This document shows positions 1-8,089 of a DNA stretch of 21,433 nt, piece by piece. The notes beneath the pieces were generated by a model, which was given only the letters and a program-made list of their open reading frames with translations, ran no database searches and was not told where the DNA came from. The translations under genes and the position numbers were made by a program. Each line of letters opens with the position of its first letter. The first letter of the stretch is position 1. Origin of the DNA: UBA4729 sp038236865 (GTDB taxonomy: Bacteria; Patescibacteriota; Saccharimonadia; Saccharimonadales; UBA4665). The stretch is taken from the NCBI GenBank assembly GCA_038236865.1, contig JBBRZI010000019.1, forward strand, positions 1 to 21,433, written 5' to 3'.

Positions 1-2760
1 CCGCCGGGAGTGCTTGCGGGTGTGGCGCTGAGCGAGGCGTAAGCCGAAGTAGGTGCCGGCGGCCAGCAGGGCCGTTAACCATTCACCCCAGCCGAGATTG
101 GCCGTACCGAAATAGCTATGCAAAAATGGCGTGTAGATAATCCCGCCGATAAGCAGGAAGGATATACCAAAGGCCCCCAGCAATTTTTTATTACTCCACA
201 AATAGCTCGTGAAAAACTTCTCGTGGGTATCGGCCCGCTCAAACAGTAAGTAGACGTAGAGGCAGAGGACTAAGGTGACGTACGTCAGCGTCGTCGCCTC
301 CAGGTAGAGTGGGTTGGCCGAATCGATATAGGCGGGGCTGACGTGGTGGCGCACGAAGAAGAGGGCGTAGTTGGCGTAACTAATAATGGCGGCGACGGCG
401 CCGAAACCGATGAAGCCGCCGATCGCCCGCCGATTGATGATATGATCTTGTAGATTTCGGGGTTTGGAACGCATTAATTTGGCGAGGGGTTTATCCCAAC
501 CGAGGGCCGTTATTGGCAGGATCTGGGCGACAATGTCGATAGCCAGGATCTGAATAGCCGTGATAGCTGGCGGAATATGCAATAGGGCTAAACCGGCAAG
601 GCCCAGCAGAACGGTGATGAGCTCGGCGGCGTTGCTGGTCAGGGCGCAACGGGCGGCTTTTTTGATATTCTGAAACGTCAGACGGCCTTGTTCGATGGCC
701 CCGACCAGGGTATCGAAGCTATCGTCGAGCAGTACAATCTCGGCGGCGTCCTTGGCAACATCCGTACCGGTTTTCCCCATAGCGACGCCGATATCGGCCC
801 GCTTGAGCGCTGGGGCATCGTTGATACCGTCGCCGGTTACTGCCACGACATGACCGCTTTGTTTTACGATCTCGACGATGCGTAATTTGTCTTCCGGTGC
901 CACCCGGGAGAAAACGGCGCCACCACGTGTCACGAGTTCCAGAATCTGGCTGTCGGCCAACTTGAGTAGTTCATCGCCCAAGATAACGGTAATATCTGGA
1001 CCGAGACCGGCTTGGGCGGCGATGGCCTTAGCGGTGGTAGGGAAGTCACCGGTAATGATCGAGACTTTGACGTGTGCCCGTTGGGCAGCTAGCATGGCTT
1101 TTGGCACCGCTTCTCGCAACGGGTCGACCATACTGACCATCCCCAGGAACGTTAGATTCTGCTCGACATCGGCCATCTTCAAATCTTTGACAATGGTTGT
1201 GGCGGGCAAAATGCGGTAGGCGAACGCTAAGTTACGCTTGGCCTGGCGGGCATACTGTTGATTGTAGTTGCCAAAAAACGCCCGGTCGGCGAGCGTTAAC
1301 TTACGGGTATGGCCGTGATCCCAGACGTCGTGGCTGTTGGCGAGCACCGCTTCGGGAGCACCTTTCGTGAACACGACGATGTGGCCAGCCCGCTGCCTAA
1401 CGGAACTGAGCATTTTACGGGCCGAATCAAACTGGAACTCTTTGAGCTCGGGGTTGGCGGCGTCCCAAGCGTCAGGGTCGAGGCCGGCCTTGCGGGCGAG
1501 GGTGATGAGGGCACCTTCGGTCGGATCGCCTAAAACGTACCACGTCGCGTGCTCGGCGTCGGGTTCGTTGACCTTGGCGTTGCTGGCGAGGGCACCGGTT
1601 GCGAAAAATAACTCCAAGTTTTTTAAGACAGCGGCCGATAACTTGTGGGCCGCTGGGCCGCTGACGACGCTGCCGTTGGCTTCGTAGCCCGTGCCGGTGA
1701 CACCATACAGGGTGCGGCCAATCAAGACTTGTTCGACAGTCATTTCGTTCTTGGTCAGCGTGCCGGTTTTATCGGTCAGGATAAAGTTTGTGGCGCCCAG
1801 TGTTTCAACGGCCGATAGTTTTTTGACGAGGGCCCGGGCTTTGGCCATCCGGCTGGCAGTTTGGGCGAGCGTGATATTGACTTCGGCGACTAAGCCTTCG
1901 GGGATCATCGCAGCCCCAATGCCAATAGCAAATATGATGGCGTGCTCCAGGCTGAAGTGACTTTTGAGCGCAATGATAAGCAGGCACACGGCCAATACCA
2001 CCGTACCTTGGGCCAACCGGGTGGATAGGTGACTCATCTCTTTTTGTAGCGGCGAGGCTTCGGCGTGGCTGACTTGACTCAAGGCCGCAATTCGGCCGAG
2101 TTCGCTACGCATGCCGGTACCAATGACAACGCCATGGCCCGTGCCGGTCGCGACGGTCGTGCCCATGAAGAGCAGGTTGTGGCGGCTCGACAGCGGCACG
2201 TCAGCAGCAATGGCGTGAACAAATTTGCGGCTTGGGTTGCTTTCCCCCGTTAGGGCAAAGTCGTTGGTGGCTAGCTCGGCTTCCTCTAGCACGCGCACGT
2301 CGGCCGGCACACTGTCCCCAGCTTCTATATAGATGACGTCACCCAACACGAGCTCAGTTGAGTCGACTTGTTCGAGCTTGCCGCCCCGCAGGACTTTGGC
2401 TTGAGGTACGAGCAGTTGCTCTAGACTAGTCATTAATGACTCGGCTTTGTGCTCTTGGAAAAATCCGACTGCCGCATTCAGCAGCGCGATGGCAAGTAGG
2501 ATTGAACCGGTTTTGAAATCTTTAAGATAAAACGATAACGCCGTGCTCGCCAGTAACATGGCAACCAACAGGTTTTTGAACTGGCGCAGGAATGTCGCCA
2601 ATACACTATCGCGTTTGGTGCGAAGCAGGGTATTGGTGCCAAAACGCTCTAAGCGGGTGGCAGCTGCTTTATGGCTGAGCCCGCCGGGCTGGCTGTGTAG
2701 CTGCTCCAGAACTTCTTCGGCGCTTAGACGGTAATAATTCAGGCGTTTATAATCGTCCAT
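1..2760 (-). CDS. P2-type cation-transporting ATPase (3' end beyond window)
   Basis: An open frame of 920 codons runs from ATG at 2760 off the left edge. Hallmarks in order: the actuator loop TGES near residue 171-174; PEGL in M4 (Glu288); the phosphorylation site DKTGTLT with Asp330; the nucleotide-domain KGAPE; and the hinge TGDGINDAP at about 642-650. The text around PEGL and Asp330 (SAVETLGATN) resembles Na+/K+- and Ca2+-type (P2) pumps. The protein should couple ATP hydrolysis to cation movement across the cytoplasmic membrane. In M5, TSNAAE keeps the Asn and Glu ligands (N710, E713). In M6, Asp742 is present, but the ligand equivalent to SERCA D800 or Na,K-ATPase D808 is Gln746. The ion is therefore uncertain. 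No beta subunit is visible. The start is supported by a TATAAT 8 bases upstream and no in-frame alternative nearby. Family call is firm; substrate is not. Confidence 0.93.
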   Translation of the reverse strand, partial: MDDYKRLNYYRLSAEEVLEQLHSQPGGLSHKAAATRLERFGTNTLLRTKRDSVLATFLRQFKNLLVAMLLASTALSFYLKDFKTGSILLAIALLNAAVGFFQEHKAESLMTSLEQLLVPQAKVLRGGKLEQVDSTELVLGDVIYIEAGDSVPADVRVLEEAELATNDFALTGESNPSRKFVHAIAADVPLSSRHNLLFMGTTVATGTGHGVVIGTGMRSELGRIAALSQVSHAEASPLQKEMSHLSTRLAQGTVVLAVCLLIIALKSHFSLEHAIIFAIGIGAAMIPEGLVAEVNITLAQTASRMAKARALVKKLSAVETLGATNFILTDKTGTLTKNEMTVEQVLIGRTLYGVTGTGYEANGSVVSGPAAHKLSAAVLKNLELFFATGALASNAKVNEPDAEHATWYVLGDPTEGALITLARKAGLDPDAWDAANPELKEFQFDSARKMLSSVRQRAGHIVVFTKGAPEAVLANSHDVWDHGHTRKLTLADRAFFGNYNQQYARQAKRNLAFAYRILPATTIVKDLKMADVEQNLTFLGMVSMVDPLREAVPKAMLAAQRAHVKVSIITGDFPTTAKAIAAQAGLGPDITVILGDELLKLADSQILELVTRGGAVFSRVAPEDKLRIVEIVKQSGHVVAVTGDGINDAPALKRADIGVAMGKTGTDVAKDAAEIVLLDDSFDTLVGAIEQGRLTFQNIKKAARCALTSNAAELITVLLGLAGLALLHIPPAITAIQILAIDIVAQILPITALGWDKPLAKLMRSKPRNLQDHIINRRAIGGFIGFGAVAAIISYANYALFFVRHHVSPAYIDSANPLYLEATTLTYVTLVLCLYVYLLFERADTHEKFFTSYLWSNKKLLGAFGISFLLIGGIIYTPFLHSYFGTANLGWGEWLTALLAAGTYFGLRLAQRHTRKHSRR

Positions 2761-2768
2761 ACGTAAGC

Positions 2769-2774
2769 ATTATA
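2769..2774 (-). promoter_or_regulatory. -10 element of the ATPase gene, leaderless type
   Basis: TATAAT on the minus strand ends 8 bases before the ATG, so transcription would begin at or next to the start codon. There is no Shine-Dalgarno sequence, and no good -35 at 17 bases. Assignment is by position and match only. Confidence 0.55.
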
Positions 2775-2851
2775 CTGGTCAATTTGCTTTTGTTGGCATG
2801 AATCAAACCTTAGCTGCCATGGATGATTCTGACTGATGCTATATAAGAGCT

Positions 2852-3145
2852 AGTCGGGTCTAAACTTTAGCCTTGGGAGAGCGGGGATAGGGTGCAGACT
2901 CTCAGAAAACAAGAGGGCGGTTTATCCTGTCAGGTGACGGAACAAATGCCGGCTCTGGTGCGAAACTGCGGTGAGCGCCTCCATTCATTGAGGACCTCTC
3001 CGTGATAACTGAATAACTGGGGATATCTAAGTGGTAGCTAAGCATAGGAGGGAGGAAGTACATCGAGCTACGCTTAATTACTCATGGGCAGGTATGCGTA
3101 ACGGTGGGGCGCCCTCGCGAATCTGCTACCGCTTGCATGATACCA
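2852..3145 (+). ncRNA. Candidate structured RNA of unknown class
   Basis: This fills most of the 422-base gap 2761-3182, and I see no coding frame in it. Possible stems on the plus strand: GG-CTAA/TTAG-CC at 2857-2872; GGATA (2885-2889) with TATCC (2923-2927), enclosing CTCT (2899-2902) with AGAG (2912-2915); TCAG+ACGG (2930-2940) with CCGT+CTGA (3000-3012), enclosing CCTC/GAGG at 2978-2993; GTAGCT (3034-3039) with AGCTAC (3066-3071); and a 13-pair stem 3091-3105 with 3128-3144, having one bulge and an internal loop. A -10-like TATATA at 2840 could start it. It does not match what I know of tmRNA, RNase P RNA, SRP RNA or 6S RNA. It could instead be a leader of the sigma gene. Ends are approximate. 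Confidence 0.4.
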
Positions 3146-3161
3146 GCTCCGTGTTTACAAT
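3133..3161 (+). promoter_or_regulatory. Promoter of the sigma-factor gene
   Basis: TTGCAT (3133-3138), a 17-base spacer and TACAAT (3156-3161). This predicts a leader of about 15 bases with a weak purine stretch (GAAAGTGAG) before ATG 3183. The same -35 hexamer and spacing occur before rpsO. The -35 lies inside the 3' arm of the hairpin 3091-3144, so hairpin and promoter share bases. Confidence 0.55.
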
Positions 3162-3182
3162 AATAAAACTGAAAGTGAGACT

Positions 3183-4340
3183 ATGACCGCGCAACAATTC
3201 GAAAGAGCCTCTGAGGATAGTAGCAATCCGCCCGCCCAGCCTGAGCGGCTTAGGCTGGTGGGCGGCTTGGGTACAATTGCCATACGCCACGCTAACGTTC
3301 TTCCTCCCGGAACTGCCGAGTATACTCCGCCGGTGCTCGCTGACGATGCTATGGGCGAAGACCTACCGGTCGATGAACTCGATATACCGGCCCACACTAC
3401 CGACGGCATCAAACAATTTCTGCAGACGATAGGCCGAATACCACTCCTGTCAGCCGAGGAAGAAATTAGCCTGGCTAAAGACATCGAAGCCGGTCTGTAC
3501 GCCAAGAAATTGTTGGCAGATCCTGTCGCACTGGGGGAGTACTCAGCCAGACAGCCAGACGACCACGTCGATTTACCGGCCGATCTCGTTGAGATTGGGC
3601 GTCATGGTGACGACTCTAAGCAACACTTTATCGAAGCCAACCTCCGCCTCGTCGTTTCCATCGCCAAGCTCTACCGTGGCCGCGGGGTGGAATTCTTGGA
3701 CCTCATTCAAGAGGGAAGCCTGGGTCTCAGTAAAGCAGTCGACAAGTTTGATTACACCCGTGGCAACAAGTTTAGTACCCACGCATCGTGGTGGATACGC
3801 CAAAGCATCGGTTATGCGGTTTCACAAAATGGTCGGACTATCCGCATTGCCGCGGCTATTAAAATCCAAGTAGATGCCGCCACTCGGGCTCAGCGCGAAT
3901 TAGCGGCTTTGTCGGGCCGACAGCCGACCGTGGCCGAAACGGCGCACCATATGGGGATAGTCGAACCAAAAGTCCAGGAATTACTGGGCTGGGGCCAATT
4001 GCCGATTTACCTCGACAAACTAGTGAGCGTAGATGGCGCAGATACTATCGGCGGATTAATAAAAGACCCTGGCTCTGGTGATGAGTTTGAACGAGTTGAG
4101 TTAAGTTTGTTGCGCCGTGATTTGCTCGACGTATTGGCACTCAACTTAACAAAGAATGAAGCGGAGGTCGTTGCGCTTCGGGCCGGCTTACTAGACGGCC
4201 GACCGTGGACGCTACAGCAAATCGCGGAGCACCCCAACCAGAATAGTACTCGACAGACCATTAGGCATCGCCATATGTCGGCCATGAAAAAATTGCAGGA
4301 TCCCACTATTTTAGCCAAGCTGCGCGACTACCGCACCTAA
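3183..4340 (+). CDS. Sigma-70 family RNA polymerase sigma factor, diverged primary-type
   Basis: 385 residues that direct RNA polymerase to promoters. Region 1.2 is at about 74-104 (IKQFLQTIGRIPLLSAEEE). Region 2 is at 148-223 (NLRLVVSIAK, FLDLIQEGSLGLSKAVDKFD, FSTHASWWIRQ). Region 3 is at about 228-293 and region 4 at 306-376. The layout follows group 1/2 sigma factors, with a short non-conserved insert (105-147). The tryptophan pair W203/W204 and Q207 of region 2.4 are kept, but the residue equivalent to E. coli Thr440 is Gly210. The usual TIRIPVHM reads TIRIAAAI. In helix 4.2 the usual TRERIRQ reads TRQTIRH. It may be the main sigma or a second, specialised one, so I give no symbol. The N-terminal 70 residues are unrecognised and acidic/proline-rich. 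Confidence 0.9.
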   Translation: MTAQQFERASEDSSNPPAQPERLRLVGGLGTIAIRHANVLPPGTAEYTPPVLADDAMGEDLPVDELDIPAHTTDGIKQFLQTIGRIPLLSAEEEISLAKDIEAGLYAKKLLADPVALGEYSARQPDDHVDLPADLVEIGRHGDDSKQHFIEANLRLVVSIAKLYRGRGVEFLDLIQEGSLGLSKAVDKFDYTRGNKFSTHASWWIRQSIGYAVSQNGRTIRIAAAIKIQVDAATRAQRELAALSGRQPTVAETAHHMGIVEPKVQELLGWGQLPIYLDKLVSVDGADTIGGLIKDPGSGDEFERVELSLLRRDLLDVLALNLTKNEAEVVALRAGLLDGRPWTLQQIAEHPNQNSTRQTIRHRHMSAMKKLQDPTILAKLRDYRT

Positions 4341-4347
4341 AATAGTC

Positions 4348-4353
4348 TATACT
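4348..4353 (+). promoter_or_regulatory. -10 element of polA, leaderless type
   Basis: TATACT ends 7 bases before ATG 4361, just after the sigma-gene stop codon (4338-4340). No Shine-Dalgarno sequence and no clear -35 are present. polA may thus have its own start besides read-through from the sigma gene. Confidence 0.55.
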
Positions 4354-4360
4354 GTTAGCT

Positions 4361-7021
4361 ATGACACAAATGGCCACTCACCCCAGGAAAAAGCTGGTGG
4401 TTATCGACGGAAAAAGCGTGTTCTACCGCGGCTACTACGCCATGTCCGGTCTCGCCACCAAAGACGGTACGCCGACGGGTGGTATATTTGGGTTTGCGAC
4501 GATGGCCTTGGAAGTTATTCGGCGTTTAAAACCTGATTACGTCGCGGTTGCCTGGGACAAACCAAAGACCAACATTCGGCGCCGGCTCGAGCTCTATCCG
4601 GAATATAAAGCCGGCCGCAAACCGGCCCCGGCCGATTTCAAAGCCCAGATACCCGTTCTGCACGAATTACTCGAAGCGTTCGGCTGGCCGCTCTACGAGC
4701 TCGACGACTACGAGGCTGATGACATCATGGGCGCGCTGGCAATCCAAGCCAAAGACCAAGATATCGAAACGTTGCTGATTACCAGCGATATGGATATGTT
4801 GCAGCTCATTAACTCACATGTTCACGTCTACGCCCTCAAGACGGGCCTGAGTAATATTGAACTCTACTCCCCAGAAAGTTTTACGGCCAAATACGGCATC
4901 CGGGTCGACCAGTTTCTCGACATGAAATCACTTAAGGGTGATAGCTCAGATAATATCCCCGGCGTGCCCGGTATCGGCGAGAAGGGGGCCCTCGAACTGC
5001 TCAAGCAATACGAAACGCTCGATAATATTTATGACAACCTCGCCCTCCTCAAAGATTCGACCCGTCGCAAGCTGGAAGCCGGTAGAGACCTCGCCTATTT
5101 GAGTAAAGAATTAGCTCGGATTTGGACGGACGCACCAATCCCACTCGATTTACAGGCGGTGGACGGCACCAAGGTCGATCCGGCCAAGATTCAGAACCTG
5201 TTACAGCGCCTTGAATTTCGGTCGCTCGTCCGCCAGTTACCGGGAGTCATGCAAGTGCCTGCCCAAAGTATGCCCGGTAACACCTCGACTGGTTCGGCGC
5301 TGGCCGTCGGTCAAAATCAGCTGATTGATTCGGCCGAACAGCTCGCCGCTCTCAAGTTGGACACCGCCGATCAAGTGTTTGTCCACGCGCGTTCGGCCGG
5401 CAAGCACGGCAAACAGCCGCAGTGTCTGATCCTGAGCGTCGATGGTCACGACGTTTACACGATTAATATCGACAAGATCGGTGCCCGCAATATCAAAGCC
5501 AACCTGTCGTCGCTGCCACCAGTGATCGGGCACGATGTGAAAGCGACTTATAAAATGTTCTTGGAACTCGGCGTGCCTTTGCCGGTCGTCGCCCACGATG
5601 TTTTCGTCGGTGCTTTTTTGCTCAATAGCCTGCGCCGCGAACAAACCCTAACCGAACTGGCTCAGGCCGATTTGGGGTACGATGGTTCGCCGTTCGATGA
5701 CCTCGACACTGCGGATTTTATGACGCGGGCACCCGAAAGTATCGCCGTCATTGCCGCCCTCTATCGGCAACAGTTTAAAGATCTCAAAGCTATCCCAAAG
5801 CTCGCGGCGCTGGCGCACGACATCGAGTGGCCCGTTATTGCGGTGCTCGCCCGGATGGAACATACCGGCATAGCACTCGATACAAAATACCTCGCCCGGT
5901 TTGCTACCACAATCGATGATGCAGTATCTGATCTGGAGCAGCAAATTTATGGCCACGCCGAACAAGAATTTAATATCGCCAGCCCAGCCCAGCTCGCCGA
6001 CATATTGTTCACGCACTTGAAGTTGCCAGCCCTCGGCATCAAAAAGGGTAAAACTGGGTACTCAACTGATGCCAAACAGCTCGATAAGTTGCGCGATAAG
6101 CACCCAATCATTGATTTGATATCGCAGTATCGTGAAGTCGCCAAACTCAAGAACACCTACGTCGACGCCTTACCGAAATTAGTCGACGACCGGTCGCGAC
6201 TGCACACCACGTTCAATTTAACGATCGCGCAAACCGGCCGCCTGAGTAGTACCGATCCGAATTTACAGAACATCCCGACCCGCACCGAACTCGGCCGCCA
6301 TATTCGGACGGCCTTTGTCGCCGGGCCGGGCAACCAGCTGGTCAGCGCCGATTATTCCCAGTTCGAGCTACGTCTGGCGGCGGTACTGGCGGGCGACACC
6401 GAGCTTATTGAGATGTTTAACCGCGGTGCCGATATCCACCAATCGACTGCCGCCCAGGTCTACGGTCGTGAACCCGAAGACGTCACCAAAGGCATGCGTC
6501 AGGCTGCCAAAGTCATCAACTTCGGCATTTTGTATGGCATGAGCCCGCATGGCCTCAGCAGTGCTACTGGTATGACGCACGAACAGGCGGTAGCGTTCAT
6601 CGACAAGTACAAGCAGCTCCGCCAGCCGTTATTTGATTACATGGACCACTTACTCGAGCAGGCTAGGGTAGACGGCTATGTCGAAACACTGTTTGGTCGC
6701 CGCCGTCCGATGCCCGACATTACATCGAGTAATTTTATGGTGCGCCAGGGCGCCGAGCGAGCGGCTATTAACATGCCGATTCAGGGCACCGAAGCCGATC
6801 TGATGAAGCTGGCGATGATCAAAGTCGACAAATTACTGAGTGAGCAATTCCCCCGCAGTCGCATGCTACTGCAGATTCATGATTCGATTCTCCTTGAATG
6901 CCCGGCTTCCGATGCTGCCGCGGTCGCCGAACTCCTCAAACATACCATGCAAGAAGTCTATACGTTGCCGGTGCGCTTGGACGTCGATGCAACTATCGCC
7001 GCCAATTGGGGAGAGTTATAA
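4361..7021 (+). CDS. polA: DNA polymerase I
   Basis: 886 residues. DNA polymerase I fills gaps and removes RNA primers during lagging-strand synthesis and excision repair. The N-terminal 5'-nuclease domain (about 10-300) shows VIDGKSVFYRGYYAM, DYEADDIMGAL and DMDMLQLI, then the helix-hairpin-helix GVPGIGEKGALELL. The middle domain (about 320-460) has the 3'-5' exonuclease fold position but no DxE motif, so proofreading is probably absent, as in Taq. The polymerase domain has motif A SADYSQFELR (Asp664), motif B RQAAKVINFGILYG (Arg713, Lys717, Phe721, Tyr725) and motif C LQIHDSILLE (His840, Asp841). The residue after the catalytic Asp841 is Ser842, where the family nearly always has Glu. The neighbouring fpg and uracil-glycosylase genes fit a repair role. 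Confidence 0.98.
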   Translation: MTQMATHPRKKLVVIDGKSVFYRGYYAMSGLATKDGTPTGGIFGFATMALEVIRRLKPDYVAVAWDKPKTNIRRRLELYPEYKAGRKPAPADFKAQIPVLHELLEAFGWPLYELDDYEADDIMGALAIQAKDQDIETLLITSDMDMLQLINSHVHVYALKTGLSNIELYSPESFTAKYGIRVDQFLDMKSLKGDSSDNIPGVPGIGEKGALELLKQYETLDNIYDNLALLKDSTRRKLEAGRDLAYLSKELARIWTDAPIPLDLQAVDGTKVDPAKIQNLLQRLEFRSLVRQLPGVMQVPAQSMPGNTSTGSALAVGQNQLIDSAEQLAALKLDTADQVFVHARSAGKHGKQPQCLILSVDGHDVYTINIDKIGARNIKANLSSLPPVIGHDVKATYKMFLELGVPLPVVAHDVFVGAFLLNSLRREQTLTELAQADLGYDGSPFDDLDTADFMTRAPESIAVIAALYRQQFKDLKAIPKLAALAHDIEWPVIAVLARMEHTGIALDTKYLARFATTIDDAVSDLEQQIYGHAEQEFNIASPAQLADILFTHLKLPALGIKKGKTGYSTDAKQLDKLRDKHPIIDLISQYREVAKLKNTYVDALPKLVDDRSRLHTTFNLTIAQTGRLSSTDPNLQNIPTRTELGRHIRTAFVAGPGNQLVSADYSQFELRLAAVLAGDTELIEMFNRGADIHQSTAAQVYGREPEDVTKGMRQAAKVINFGILYGMSPHGLSSATGMTHEQAVAFIDKYKQLRQPLFDYMDHLLEQARVDGYVETLFGRRRPMPDITSSNFMVRQGAERAAINMPIQGTEADLMKLAMIKVDKLLSEQFPRSRMLLQIHDSILLECPASDAAAVAELLKHTMQEVYTLPVRLDVDATIAANWGEL

Positions 7022-7022
7022 T
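7017..7022 (+). promoter_or_regulatory. -10 element overlapping the polA stop, leaderless type
   Basis: A perfect TATAAT includes the polA stop codon TAA (7019-7021) and ends 6 bases before ATG 7029. No Shine-Dalgarno sequence is present. Confidence 0.5.
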
Positions 7023-7028
7023 AGCCGT

Positions 7029-7292
7029 ATGGATGACGCACTTCTGCGAAAAGTCAGCCGCCAACTCAAACTTCTCAACTTCATGGTGACCACCTTTGGG
7101 TTGTTGATCTTGGCAAGTTTTGCCGTTACGGCGGTGTTATTATTTAAGGCCATTACCTACGTGCACACCGAAGCAACCAAGCTCGACAACCTACAAAAAC
7201 GAGCTACCCAGAGCTTAGACGTTAGACAGCAGTTGTGTACTGACAAAACAATTAGCTCCTTCGTAAAGTCACAGAGCGGTCTTTGCAACTAG
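7029..7292 (+). CDS. Small single-pass membrane protein, unknown function
   Basis: 87 residues, not recognised. A basic N-terminus is followed by one hydrophobic segment (about 16-40, FMVTTFGLLILASF), then a polar, probably helical part (about 44-66), with cysteines at 70 and 86. I chose ATG 7029 because it directly follows the polA stop, has the TATAAT six bases upstream and starts just before the membrane helix. The frame stays open upstream inside polA, but that part is a shadow of polA. By the positive-inside rule the C-terminal half probably faces outward. A link to polA is positional only. Confidence 0.65.
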   Translation: MDDALLRKVSRQLKLLNFMVTTFGLLILASFAVTAVLLFKAITYVHTEATKLDNLQKRATQSLDVRQQLCTDKTISSFVKSQSGLCN

Positions 7293-7389
7293 TCGGTGGT
7301 TGAGCGACAGTTCGTAAGGTTTTTCACTGACAGCTTACGCTTATTCTGCCAGAATCCCATGACAGAGATCTAGTTTGGCCGGTTGTTTT

Positions 7390-7427
7390 TTGAAGTGCCT
7401 TACGTCTCAGAAACATAATCGGAGGGG
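7390..7427 (+). promoter_or_regulatory. Promoter and ribosome binding site of the 7433 gene
   Basis: TTGAAG (7390-7395), an 18-base spacer, CATAAT (7414-7419), then the purine-rich GGAGGGG (7421-7427) ending 5 bases before ATG 7433. The ribosome site is strong. If this -10 is used, the site would lie at the very 5' end of the mRNA. Confidence 0.4.
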
Positions 7428-7432
7428 CGGGT

Positions 7433-7636
7433 ATGACAGCAGAATTAATAGCCAACGGTGATGGTGGTGGATATATTCAAATGGGTATTAGCGAGCTTGA
7501 GATGCATGCTAATTTAGGCGGGAGTTTTCTGACGGCAGAGGACGAGCGCACTCAACGGGGTCTGCCGGGATTTGCCGGTACATTAATCATCCCCAATTTT
7601 TTTCTGTCTCCCGAGGCGGGCGGCGGAGACTCATAA
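7433..7636 (+). CDS. Small hypothetical protein
   Basis: 67 residues, not recognised. There is no signal peptide or membrane helix. It is glycine-rich and acidic (NGDGGGYI near the start, EAGGGDS at the end). The main support is the GGAGGGG ribosome site 5 bases before ATG with a possible promoter before it. It is convergent with the membrane-protein gene 7631-8083. The two frames overlap by 6 bases, with TGA of the minus gene at 7631-7633 next to TAA of this gene at 7634-7636. It could be a short secreted or regulatory peptide, or a chance frame. Confidence 0.45.
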   Translation: MTAELIANGDGGGYIQMGISELEMHANLGGSFLTAEDERTQRGLPGFAGTLIIPNFFLSPEAGGGDS

Positions 7637-8083
7637 CTTCGGCGTGGTCGGATGTCGGCGCTGACGGGCTCGGGGTTTTGACATAATGCGGCCACCGTCG
7701 GCTCGGCTGAGGCGGTAGGCCAGCGCGATGACCCAGCTGGCGAGCACCAGGTCGATCAGGCTGGTTGCCAGGCTAAGGACGCTCGTATGGTGCTTGGCAT
7801 TGAACAGGGCGATAAGGGCAATGAATACTTCAGCCACAATCAGCACGCGGGCAAGACGTTTGCTGCGACGGTCTTGGGCGGCAAAGCCGAGTATCCAAAT
7901 AAAGCCAAACCAGACTGAAATCAGCAAGAAAAAGATCAGCGATACCAGTAGGTTGCTCACGCAGTTGGTACTGTCTTTGTGGCATTCGCTGACGACTGAG
8001 CTCAGCCCGGTCGCAATATTTAAGAACGTGAGGAGGACAAACTGAATTAAGGTTGCTACGGCAGTCTCATACTTTAACTTCAT
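7631..8083 (-). CDS. Four-helix integral membrane protein, unknown function
   Basis: 150 residues, not recognised. Four hydrophobic segments lie at about 9-30, 43-67, 79-95 and 104-124, followed by a strongly basic C-terminal tail (KPRARQRRHPTTPKL) that should face the cytoplasm. Two cysteines (34 and 41) sit in the first loop, predicted outside, and could form a disulfide. The start ATG at 8083 is preceded by CATAAT six bases upstream and no ribosome site. Its stop is shared in a 6-base overlap with the convergent small gene. It could be a small-molecule transporter-like or envelope protein; nothing visible decides. Confidence 0.75.
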   Translation of the reverse strand: MKLKYETAVATLIQFVLLTFLNIATGLSSVVSECHKDSTNCVSNLLVSLIFFLLISVWFGFIWILGFAAQDRRSKRLARVLIVAEVFIALIALFNAKHHTSVLSLATSLIDLVLASWVIALAYRLSRADGGRIMSKPRARQRRHPTTPKL

Positions 8084-8089
8084 GGTTCC

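Noticed and set aside
2925..2950. SRP RNA-like text (GTCAGG then CGGAA)
   Set aside because: The spacing and the second half (GGAAGCAGCC) of the conserved SRP loop are missing, and the flanks do not form the long hairpin of 4.5S RNA.
2890..3000. Cobalamin-riboswitch-like or group I/II intron-like text around GGTGCGAAACTGCGG
   Set aside because: The conserved cobalamin box pairings and the intron catalytic core motifs could not be located, and the downstream gene has no link to cobalamin.
5237..6016. Two minus-strand frames (135 and 122 codons) inside polA
   Set aside because: They lie fully antisense to the conserved polymerase and look like byproducts of its codon pattern.
7308..7352. Possible terminator (CGTAAG/CTTACG with a 15-base loop, and ATTCT/AGAAT) after the 87-residue protein gene
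   Set aside because: The loop is long, the stems are short and no T run follows the second arm. Support is too weak to list as a feature.
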